Assembly (NCBI GenBank): GCA_036389395.1 | Contig: DASVPY010000085.1 | Span: forward strand, 134,021 to 198,020 | From: QHXQ01 sp036389395 | GTDB lineage: Bacteria > Acidobacteriota > Blastocatellia > Pyrinomonadales > Pyrinomonadaceae | DNA: 64,000 nt | Reading direction: 5' to 3' | In this document: piece by piece, positions 50,807-57,841 of the stretch | Position numbering within the stretch: the first letter of the stretch is position 1 | Layout: every line of letters begins with the position of its first letter | Program-made: the position numbers and the translations under genes | Notes under the pieces: generated by a model | Seen by the model: only the letters and a program-made list of their open reading frames with translations | Databases searched by the model: none | What the model was told of the DNA's origin: nothing

Positions 50807-51736
50807 CTACGGTACGCCCAGCGCGGGCGCGGGGTTCGGCGCGGCGTCGGCGGGCGCGCAGTGGACGCGGTCGCGGCCGGCGCGCTTGGCCTCGTAGAGC
50901 GCGGCGTCGGCGGCGGTGTAGAGCGTGCGCGCCTCGCAGTGCCCGTCGGCGCACTCGGCCAGCCCGATGCTGACGGTCAAGCGCCCGGCGGCCGGAATCT
51001 CCGTTGCCCCGACCTCTTGGCGCAAACGCTCGGCCACCTCAAGCCCGCGCGCGCGGTCGGTCTCCGGCAAGATCAGCGCGAACTCTTCGCCGCCGATGCG
51101 CGCCGCCGTGTCTATGCCGCGCGTGCCGGCCTGCAAGGTGTTGGCGACCAGGCGCAGGGCCTCGTCGCCCGCGTCGTGCCCGTGCGTGTCGTTGACGCGC
51201 TTGAAGTGGTCTATGTCCACGAGCAGCAGGCAGAAGGGGCGGCCGTAGCGGCGCGTGCGCGCCACCTCGCGGGCCAACTGGCGCTCGAAGCGGCGGCGGT
51301 TGGCGAGGCCCGTCAGGTGATCGGTGAAAGCGGCCTCCTCGCACGAGTCGAGGTAGTTCTTGAAGTCGAGCAGCGTGCGCGCGCGGGCGAGGAGCAGCCC
51401 CAAGTCGGTCGGGTCGGTGATGTAGCCGAGCGCGCCGACCTCCGCGCCGCGGCGCGCGTCCTCGGCCGCCGCCCGCGCCGAGGTCTGGATGATGATCGGG
51501 ATGAAGCGGGTGGCGGGGTTGGCGCGCACGCGCCGCGCCATCTCGTAGCCGTCCATGCGCGGCATCATCACGTCGGTGATGATCAGATCGGGCTGGAGCG
51601 ACTCGACCGCGGCGAGGCCCTCGACGCCGTCCTCGGCCGTGCGCACGCCGTAGCCCGCGGCTTCGAGCGCGACGGTCAGCAGTTGCCGCTTGTCCGCGTT
51701 GTCGTCCACCAGCAGAACCTTGAACTTGGTCAACAT
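50807..51736 (-). CDS. Response regulator with diguanylate cyclase (GGDEF) output
   Basis: The 309-residue protein has a receiver domain (acidic pocket VDDN at 10-13, phospho-acceptor Asp55 in LIITDVMMPRMDG) and a GGDEF domain with NRRRFE, DIDHFKRVNDTHGHDAGD and the active motif GGEEF at 215-219. An inhibitory I-site RGID stands five residues before it. It is predicted to make c-di-GMP on phosphorylation. The receiver switch lysine, normally in a K-P pair, is replaced in GALGYITDPTD near 107. No partner histidine kinase gene is adjacent. The PilZ-like protein at 37.5 kb is a possible effector. Confidence 0.94.
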   Translation of the reverse strand: MLTKFKVLLVDDNADKRQLLTVALEAAGYGVRTAEDGVEGLAAVESLQPDLIITDVMMPRMDGYEMARRVRANPATRFIPIIIQTSARAAAEDARRGAEVGALGYITDPTDLGLLLARARTLLDFKNYLDSCEEAAFTDHLTGLANRRRFERQLAREVARTRRYGRPFCLLLVDIDHFKRVNDTHGHDAGDEALRLVANTLQAGTRGIDTAARIGGEEFALILPETDRARGLEVAERLRQEVGATEIPAAGRLTVSIGLAECADGHCEARTLYTAADAALYEAKRAGRDRVHCAPADAAPNPAPALGVP

Positions 51737-52021
51737 AACTGGCCCGCGCGCCGCCCCCCTTGTCCGCCCGCGCGCGGGTCTTGCGCCCCGCGCGCCTTCA
51801 TGCTAGAGTGCGCGTCATCAAGGACGGTCACCGTTCGCTCGCGTTCGGCAAACAGCACGCCTGAATCCTTAACGAACGAGTTAGCGTAATCAACTTTAAC
51901 AAGGCAGTCCCGACTCAGGTCTGTGCCCGGCCCCGTGCCGTCGAACCTCATTTTAAGCGAACCCTCGTTACAACCAACGCCGGCCGCCCACGAAGCGCCG
52001 GTGCAGCCCGAGGGACTTCTC
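51737..52021. other. Divergent region between the diguanylate cyclase and Crp/Fnr genes
   Basis: About 285 bases, AT-richer in the middle (51860-51905), holds both control regions. A TAAC-N6-GTTA dyad occurs at about 51871-51884 and could be a regulator site, but I cannot assign it. No repeat element is present. Confidence 0.35.
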
Positions 52022-52714
52022 ATGCCGCAACTACGCGCCTGCGATCTGACTGTGGCGGATCGCCTGCACATCATCCAGCACTCGGAACTCGGCGCGCGCC
52101 TCGGCGCGCCGCAGCGGGAGCATCTGGCCACAGTCGCCGCCGCGCTCGACGTGCCGCGCCGCCGCTTCGTCTACCGGGCCGGCGACGCGCCCGATGCGCT
52201 CTACCTGCTGGCGGCGGGCCGCGTCAAGCTCTGCTACCTCGACCTGGCGACCGCGCGCGAGGCCGTGCTCGACATCCTGCCCGCCGGCTCGCTCTTCGGC
52301 GAGTTCGCCCTCTACGGCACGGGCGCGCGCCAGATGTCGGCCGTCGCCTACGAGCCGGCCCGGCTGCTGCGGCTGCCGGTCGAAGAGTTCCGTCGGGCCA
52401 TGGGGGAGAGTCGCGAGCTTTATGATTACACCTTCAAGCTGGTCGGTCAACGTCTGTCCCGCCGCGAGCAGCGCATCGCCGACTTCGCGCTCGACACGAT
52501 CCCGGCGCGGCTCGAAAAACTGCTCGTCGATCTCTCGGAGCGTTACGGCCGGCGCGGGCCCGAAGGCGTGCTCATCGATCTGAACCTGCCGCACCGCGAG
52601 ATCGCCTCCATCGTCGGCTCGACGCGCGAGAGCGTGACCGTGCGCTTGAACGACATGCGCCGCGCCGGTATGATCGATTTCGTCGACCGCAAGATTCTGC
52701 TCAAAGACAGCTAG
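52022..52714 (+). CDS. Crp/Fnr-family transcriptional regulator
   Basis: The 230-residue protein has a cyclic-nucleotide-binding-type beta-roll (FVYRAGDAPDALYLLAAGRVKLCYLD, then LPAGSLFGEFALYGTGARQMSAVAYEPARLLRLP), a long dimer helix and a C-terminal HTH_Crp domain with LPHREIASIVGSTRESVTVRLNDMRRAGMIDFVDRKILLKD. There is no Fnr-type N-terminal cysteine cluster, so it is not an iron-sulphur oxygen sensor. ATG 52022 has GAGG about nine bases upstream and gives normal family length; an in-frame GTG at 51923 would add 33 unusual residues. Confidence 0.9.
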   Translation: MPQLRACDLTVADRLHIIQHSELGARLGAPQREHLATVAAALDVPRRRFVYRAGDAPDALYLLAAGRVKLCYLDLATAREAVLDILPAGSLFGEFALYGTGARQMSAVAYEPARLLRLPVEEFRRAMGESRELYDYTFKLVGQRLSRREQRIADFALDTIPARLEKLLVDLSERYGRRGPEGVLIDLNLPHREIASIVGSTRESVTVRLNDMRRAGMIDFVDRKILLKDS

Positions 52715-52758
52715 CGCCGGTGTAGGCAGACCCTACGTCAAGGAGGGTGTCGGACGAC

Positions 52759-52796
52759 AGGCGGGGGCGACGCGGCGGTCGCCCCCGCCTGTTTCG
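52759..52796 (+). terminator. Terminator of the Crp/Fnr gene
   Basis: A perfect 13-bp GC stem (52759-52771 with 52778-52790, 6-nt loop) is followed by GTTTCGT. It sits 45 bases past the stop and 16 bases before yacG. Confidence 0.75.
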
Positions 52797-52811
52797 TCTC
52801 GGCGACGAAAG

Positions 52812-53006
52812 ATGAAGAAGTGTCCGAACTGTAACAAGCCCGTCGCGTGGCGCGACAACCCGCACCGCCCGTTCTGCTCCGAGCGCTGCAAGCTCATAGA
52901 CTTCGGCCACTGGGCGGACGAAGACTACCGCGTGCCCGCGCACGACGAGCGCCCGTCCGCCGAAGAGGTCGGCGACCAGCGCGCCGGCACGGACGAAGCC
53001 GCCTGA
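52812..53006 (+). CDS. yacG: DNA gyrase inhibitor YacG (zinc-binding)
   Basis: The 64-residue protein has the YacG zinc site of four cysteines: KKCPNCNKPV (Cys4, Cys7) and FCSERCKLIDFGHWA (Cys22, Cys26), followed by the usual acidic DEDYRVP and a variable tail. In E. coli YacG binds GyrB and inhibits DNA gyrase. Length and spacing match the family. It follows the Crp/Fnr terminator. Confidence 0.93.
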   Translation: MKKCPNCNKPVAWRDNPHRPFCSERCKLIDFGHWADEDYRVPAHDERPSAEEVGDQRAGTDEAA

Positions 53007-53103
53007 GCCGGCGGCGCGCCCCTCGCCGGCACTTTAACAAGACCGAACCGCCCGGCGTCGGCGACGACACGCGGGCGGTTCGACTTCGTGCGCGGTGTTC
53101 TGG

Positions 53104-54414
53104 TTACGGCGCGGGTTGCAGGAACACGTCCCAGGCCCAGCGCCCGATCTGTGCCCCGTGTACGTCGCGCACCTTCGCCCGGTAGCGGAAGCTGTTGCCG
53201 TACTCGTCCGTCCGCTTCGCCTCCTTGTACCTCAGGTCGAAGGCGGCGACGCCCAGTTCCGGCAAGCCGTGCAACTCGCCCGCCTCGGACACGCCGTCGT
53301 GGTTCGTGTCCTGCCACAAACGCAAACTCTCGAAGACGGCGTCGCGGCGGTCAATCACGCCGTCGGCGTTGCCGCCCTGGCTCGCCGTGTCGAACTCGGC
53401 CAGGGCCAGGAAGCCGTTGCGCTCCGCGCCGGCCGGCGGCTCAGGCTGCGGCGTGTGGTTGCCGAACAACTCCCGCCCGTCGTCTATCGTGCCGTCGCCG
53501 TCGCGGTCTAAGGCGAGCCACGCGTCGTCCGAGTCGGCGCGCGTCCACGCGATACGCTCCGCCGCACCGTCGGCGTCGAGGTCGAAGGCGACGCCGCCCG
53601 CCGCGTCCGTCAGGCGGAGGCCGTCGCCGCCCACGTCCACCAGGACGGGCGAGTCGAGGTTGACGCAGCGGCAGTAGTCGTAGTCCCAGTAGGTCTGGGC
53701 CGAGCAGGCGTGCGAGGCGCACTGCGTCGGCGTGCAGGAGTTGCTGGCGAAGTTCCAGTACCAGTTAATGGCCACACAATCCTCGTAGGTCTGCGGGGTC
53801 GGCGTCGGGGTCGGCGTGGGCGTCGGGGTCGGCGTCGCGCAGCTATATTGGGCGACCTGTATGACTTTCGCGTTATCACACGATGTGGGGCCGGGTGTGC
53901 CGGAGTATTGATCATTGTAATTGGGGTCAGTACAGACGCCGTCGGAATTCCAGATGCCGCAATGCGCCTCCTGCATCACCGAACTGTTGTCCTGATTACA
54001 ACCAGCCCCGCTACACTCACCTAAACCAAAGGTGTGTCCGATCTCGTGCGCCATGGTATTCGTCAGCGCCGTGCATCCATAGCCGGCATCTGTGCCGACC
54101 TCGGGATGGATGAACGTTATGGCGTTTAAGCGACCGCTCCCGCTGCTTTGACCGTTAGTGATCGCGACCGCGAGAGGCTTTGCCGGCGCAACTTTTTTCA
54201 CTTGATAAACTAAATCGGGGCCGCGCGGGCTAGAGCCGTCCGGGTTCATCGTCGCCACCGGGGTGGAGCTATAATTTACGTGAAACGTGATGCCAGAGCA
54301 GTTGCCGGTACTTGATTTGCTTGCGTTCCAGTTACTAAAGGCGGTCGCGAGGCAGGCACGTTCTGTCGAGTTGAACCCGCTAGCGGATGAATCGATTGTC
54401 ACCTCTACCGTCAC
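53104..54414 (-). CDS. Metzincin-like metalloprotease (main frame after an in-frame TAG)
   Basis: The 436-residue frame has a zinc motif HEIGHTFGLGE with a downstream SSVMQ Met-turn, as in metzincins. The third ligand is Glu where His or Asp is usual. The domain is followed by a TP(TP)n linker (about residues 195-210), a Cys-rich stretch and a C-terminal region with EF-hand or dockerin-like calcium loops (DRDGDGTIDDG, DTNHDGVSEAG). It should be secreted, but this frame starts at GTG 54414 without a signal peptide. The missing leader lies upstream in the same frame, separated by TAG at 54426-54424. The DNA is AT-richer than its neighbours. It is either a nonsense pseudogene, a readthrough gene or a sequencing error. 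Confidence 0.7.
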   Translation of the reverse strand: MTVEVTIDSSASGFNSTERACLATAFSNWNASKSSTGNCSGITFHVNYSSTPVATMNPDGSSPRGPDLVYQVKKVAPAKPLAVAITNGQSSGSGRLNAITFIHPEVGTDAGYGCTALTNTMAHEIGHTFGLGECSGAGCNQDNSSVMQEAHCGIWNSDGVCTDPNYNDQYSGTPGPTSCDNAKVIQVAQYSCATPTPTPTPTPTPTPQTYEDCVAINWYWNFASNSCTPTQCASHACSAQTYWDYDYCRCVNLDSPVLVDVGGDGLRLTDAAGGVAFDLDADGAAERIAWTRADSDDAWLALDRDGDGTIDDGRELFGNHTPQPEPPAGAERNGFLALAEFDTASQGGNADGVIDRRDAVFESLRLWQDTNHDGVSEAGELHGLPELGVAAFDLRYKEAKRTDEYGNSFRYRAKVRDVHGAQIGRWAWDVFLQPAP

Positions 54415-54423
54415 CCCGCGCGC

Positions 54424-54582
54424 CTATGCGCCCGCTTTCCCATTCGTCCCGGCATCGGGCGTAGCACATGCGCCTGCCGGAGATGCTCGCGCACCGGGCA
54501 CGGCATTATGGGAACACCAGAGGGCCGCGAAGCATGCAAGAAAAGCGCCCGAAAGGAGGTACAGAAGGTGCAGTCTAGGCAT
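54424..54582 (-). CDS. Signal-peptide leader of the metalloprotease, ended by an in-frame TAG
   Basis: From ATG 54582 the same frame encodes 52 residues: a signal peptide (PRLHLLYLLSGAFLACFAALW) and a short secreted start, then TAG. The ATG overlaps the stop of the gene at 54582-55382 as TGATG, a translational-coupling arrangement, with GGGGG about nine bases upstream. The frame continues through the TAG, three sense codons and then the GTG of the protease. Confidence 0.7.
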   Translation of the reverse strand: MPRLHLLYLLSGAFLACFAALWCSHNAVPGARASPAGACATPDAGTNGKAGA

Positions 54583-55382
54583 CACTTCTGCCCCCTTTGA
54601 GCGGCGCTCTTTACTTCGTTTATGAAGCTGGACTCTTCCGCTGCCCTGTAGGCCATGTAGGCGGCGAACGGACTGGCCGCGGTATCAGTCTCCGCCGTTC
54701 CATCGAGCGGGAAGACATGATGAGCACGTATTTCGTATGCCGTAATGATAGGAAAGCTTTCGCCTTCCGATTGGTATTCCAAGAAGAAAACATAATGCCT
54801 TTGGGGTTGCGGCATGTTCCGCCCATAGACCCCGCGCAGGACGGTTTTACCCGAAGGGAAACGGACCCGCCCGCCGCGCCGTTCGGTAGAAATCAATGCC
54901 GAAGGGAACAGGGCGATTGAACTGTTGTTCTTAATAACCTCATCAACCCGCACCGTGAACTCGGAATACACAGAAGTCTTATCGTTAGACAGGTGCGCCT
55001 CGGAGTTTGTCACTTCCCCGATCACAATTGCATCGCTTTGTCCGGCAGGAATTGCCTGTAAGGCCGGGGCGTGACTTGGGATCAACTCAAGAAGGACGGG
55101 CGGGTCTGTCTCTTTAATGGCGAAGTTTCTGGTGTCCTGCTTGGCAATGCTCTTATCTCGCAGGTCATATTTACTACCTCGCGCCCGCCGCAATTTAGCT
55201 TTAGCAACGTCCGTGCTTTCCGCTGCGTTTACATCCGCGACCGGGAACTGATTTGGCAGCGCCTGCTCCTCCTGCTGTGGGCCGCGCACCGCTGCAAAAA
55301 CGGCGATCCCGGTTATCGCCAGGAATAGCATTACAAGAAGTGCTCTACGGCGGCTGACCGCGCGCCCGGCTCTCATTTTCAT
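54582..55382 (-). CDS. Secreted or membrane-anchored protein of unknown function
   Basis: The 266-residue product has a basic N-terminus and hydrophobic segment (ALLVMLFLAITGIAVFAAV, about 15-33), then a mature region with ALPNQFPVADVNAAESTD, IPAGQSDAIVIGEVTNSEAHLSNDKTSVYSEFTVRVDEVIKN and RRGGRVRFPSGKTVLRG. The late YVFFLEYQSEGESFPIITAYEIR looks like a beta-rich domain. ATG 55382 has GGAGG about nine bases upstream. Its stop overlaps the next gene as TGATG, so it is coupled to the metalloprotease. Codon use and base composition are AT-richer than the rest of the window. I recognise no family. Confidence 0.75.
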   Translation of the reverse strand: MKMRAGRAVSRRRALLVMLFLAITGIAVFAAVRGPQQEEQALPNQFPVADVNAAESTDVAKAKLRRARGSKYDLRDKSIAKQDTRNFAIKETDPPVLLELIPSHAPALQAIPAGQSDAIVIGEVTNSEAHLSNDKTSVYSEFTVRVDEVIKNNSSIALFPSALISTERRGGRVRFPSGKTVLRGVYGRNMPQPQRHYVFFLEYQSEGESFPIITAYEIRAHHVFPLDGTAETDTAASPFAAYMAYRAAEESSFINEVKSAAQRGQK

Positions 55383-55526
55383 CTGCGCTGTCCTCCGATG
55401 AAGATTGATCGCTAAGGTTGATCGCTTATGCCAGACTAACAACTGCCAAAGGTTAAAGGGTGGAAACAGGCAGGAACATGGCTCGTCGGGGAGTGGGGTT
55501 CTTGCCAGGGTGAACCAGCGACAGGC

Positions 55527-55555
55527 AATGTATATTTATCTTGGATGGGTGTCAA
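55527..55555 (-). promoter_or_regulatory. Promoter of the AT-rich metalloprotease operon
   Basis: On the minus strand TTGACA at 55555-55550 and TACATT at 55532-55527, spaced 17 bases (or TATACA at 15 bases), stand about 145 bases upstream of ATG 55382 in AT-rich DNA. Confidence 0.6.
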
Positions 55556-55662
55556 CGGCAGCCTTTAAATTTTGGCGGCCCTTCGCCGCGCGATGCCGCC
55601 GGCCCGCCCCTTTGTTGTAGAATGCGCGTGCAGCCCTACACGACAGGAGTCTCTGAAGTCTT

Positions 55663-56325
55663 ATGAGATCGTTGCCGCCTCCGACGCCCCGCCGCCTGCG
55701 CCCGTTGCTCGCGGCGGCGCTCGGCGTCTGCCTCGTCTGCGCCGCCGCCTGCGACCGCAACGCGCCGCGGCCCGTGGACTCGACGGCGACCGACACGCCG
55801 CGCGGGCCGCAGCAGCCGCGCACGTCGCCGCCGCTCCCGCCCGTCGCCAGCTCGCACGGCCCGGCCGGCGCGCCCGACGCCGCCCGCGCGGGCGCGCAAG
55901 GCTGGACGCTGCTCGACGGCCGGCGCGCGCGCGCCGCCGACTACAAGGGCAAGGTGCTCGTGCTCGACTTCTGGGCCACCTACTGCCCGCCGTGCCGCGA
56001 AGAGGTGCCGCACCTGCTCGCCTTGCAGAAGCGTTACGGCGCGCAAGGCCTCAACGTCGTCGGCTTGAACGTCGGCGGCGACGAGGACAAGCCGAAGGTG
56101 GCCGACTTCGTTAAGGAGTTTAAGATTTCGTACCAGCTCGGCTACCCGGACGACGCGCTCGCGTCCATCGTCTTCGCCGAGCGCGACGACATCCCGCAGA
56201 CCTACGTCTTCGACCGCAACGGCCGGCTGGTCGAACGCTTCTTCGGCTACGGCCCGCGCGTCGCCGAGGGGCTGGAACGCGCCGTCCAGGTGGCGCTCGC
56301 GAGCAAGTCGAACGAGGGCGACTGA
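55663..56325 (+). CDS. TlpA/ResA-type thiol-disulfide reductase
   Basis: The 220-residue protein begins with a lipoprotein-like signal (LAAALGVCLVCAAAC, Cys30), has a Pro/Ser/Thr linker to about residue 75 and then a thioredoxin fold: VLVLDFWATYCPPCREEVPHL with redox cysteines Cys108 and Cys111, GLNVVGLNVGGDED, and the cis-Pro loop DDIPQTYVFDRNG. It would reduce disulfides in the periplasm, for example in cytochrome c maturation. A TAGAAT lies at 55618-55623 as a possible -10. It is followed by pyk after 39 bases. Confidence 0.93.
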   Translation: MRSLPPPTPRRLRPLLAAALGVCLVCAAACDRNAPRPVDSTATDTPRGPQQPRTSPPLPPVASSHGPAGAPDAARAGAQGWTLLDGRRARAADYKGKVLVLDFWATYCPPCREEVPHLLALQKRYGAQGLNVVGLNVGGDEDKPKVADFVKEFKISYQLGYPDDALASIVFAERDDIPQTYVFDRNGRLVERFFGYGPRVAEGLERAVQVALASKSNEGD

Positions 56326-56364
56326 CGACGGCCCGCGCGCTTGCTCCATCTTCGAGGGGACAAC

Positions 56365-57804
56365 GTGAGGAAAGCGAAAATCTTGGCCACGCTCGGGCCG
56401 GCGTCGCGCGAGCCGGCGACGCTCGAAGCCCTGCTGGCGGCGGGCGCGAACGGCGTCCGCATCAACATGTCGCACGGCGTCCAGGAAGAGCACGCCGAGA
56501 CCATCCGCCGCGCCCGCGCCGCCGCCGAGCGGATGCGCCGCCCGCTCTCCGTCTTAGTCGATCTCTCCGGCCCCAAGATCAGGACGGGCGTGCTCAAAGG
56601 CGGCCAGCCCGTCGTGCTCGAAGAGAACGCACTCTTCACGTTGACCACGCGCTCGGTCGCGGGCGACGCACACGAGGTCTCGACCAACTACGCCGGCCTC
56701 GCGCGCGACGTGCGCCCCGGCGCGCGCATCCTCTTAGACGACGGCGCGATTGAGATGCACGTCGAGCGCACGACCGAGACCGACGTGGTCTGCCGCGTCG
56801 TCAACGGCGGCACGCTCAACGAGCGCAAGGGCATCAACCTGCCCGGCGTGCCGCTGCCCATCCCCTCGATGACCGACAAGGACAAGCGCGACTTGCAGTG
56901 GGCCGTGCGCCAGGCGGCCGACTACATCGCGCTCTCGTTCGTGCGCCGCGCCGAAGACTGTCTCGAAGCCAAGGCGGCGATCAAGGCCGCGGGCGGCAAG
57001 CAGCCGCTCGTCGCCAAGATCGAGAAGGCCGAGGCCATTGACAACCTCGACGAGATCATCAAGGCGACCGACGGCGTGATGGTCGCGCGCGGCGACCTCG
57101 GCGTCGAGACGAGCGTCGAACTCGTGCCCGTCTACCAGAAGCGCATCATCGAGGACGCGAACCACGCCGACCGCTTCGTCATCACGGCCACGCAGATGTT
57201 GCAGTCCATGATCAACGAGCCGCGCCCGACGCGCGCCGAGGCGTCGGACGTGGCCAACGCCGTCTGGGACGGCACGGACGCCGTCATGCTCTCGGCCGAG
57301 ACGGCTTCGGGGCAGTACCCGGTCGCGGCCGTGGCGACGATGGCGCGCATCATCGAGTCGGCCGAGACGGGCCGGCCGACGGGGTCGAGCGAGATCACGA
57401 AATGGATCGGGCAGCAGACGGGGCGCGTGAGCCGCGCGCTCTGCGAGGCCGCGGCGTTCGCCGCCGACGAGATGGGCGCGCAGGTCATCGCGGTCTTCAC
57501 CGAGTCGGGGCTGATGGCGCAGCGGCTGTCGGCGCTCAGGCCGGCGCAGCGCATCGTCGCGCTGTCGCACGCGCGCGAGGTGCAGAACGCGATGGCGCTC
57601 ATCTGGGCCGTCGAGCCGCTCGTCCACCCGCGCGCCGACACGACCGAGGCGATGATCCGCTCGGCCGACCGGACGCTCTTAGAGGCCGGCGTCGTGCAGC
57701 AGGGCGAGATCGTGGTGCTGATGGCGGGCACGCTCTCCGGTCTCGGTCTGTCCAGCTCGATGACCTTGCACAAGGTCGGCACGGACGCGACGCGGGCGAC
57801 GTGA
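56365..57804 (+). CDS. pyk: Pyruvate kinase
   Basis: The 479-residue enzyme converts PEP and ADP to pyruvate and ATP. Family signatures are intact: KILATLGPASREP, VRINMSHG, VLVDLSGPKIRTG, YIALSFVRRAED, the catalytic lysine in LVAKIEKAEAIDNLDEII, MVARGDLGVETSVELVPVYQKRII, ITATQMLQSMINEPRPTRAEASDVANAVWDGTDAVMLSAETASGQYP and a C-terminal allosteric-type domain. The start GTG 56365 has AGGGGA six bases upstream; an in-frame TTG at 56341 is rejected. It lies in a likely operon with tlpA and the aspartic protease. Confidence 0.96.
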   Translation: MRKAKILATLGPASREPATLEALLAAGANGVRINMSHGVQEEHAETIRRARAAAERMRRPLSVLVDLSGPKIRTGVLKGGQPVVLEENALFTLTTRSVAGDAHEVSTNYAGLARDVRPGARILLDDGAIEMHVERTTETDVVCRVVNGGTLNERKGINLPGVPLPIPSMTDKDKRDLQWAVRQAADYIALSFVRRAEDCLEAKAAIKAAGGKQPLVAKIEKAEAIDNLDEIIKATDGVMVARGDLGVETSVELVPVYQKRIIEDANHADRFVITATQMLQSMINEPRPTRAEASDVANAVWDGTDAVMLSAETASGQYPVAAVATMARIIESAETGRPTGSSEITKWIGQQTGRVSRALCEAAAFAADEMGAQVIAVFTESGLMAQRLSALRPAQRIVALSHAREVQNAMALIWAVEPLVHPRADTTEAMIRSADRTLLEAGVVQQGEIVVLMAGTLSGLGLSSSMTLHKVGTDATRAT

Positions 57805-57841
57805 ACGCCGGCCCGCACGCCGCGCCGCAGGAACAAACGTC

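Noticed and set aside
51923..52021. GTG 51923 as start of the Crp/Fnr regulator
   Set aside because: It adds 33 residues without similarity and has no ribosome site; ATG 52022 gives the usual length.
53760..53830. Hexanucleotide tandem repeat as another intergenic element
   Set aside because: The GTCGGC/GTCGGG repeat is in frame and encodes the Thr-Pro linker of the metalloprotease.
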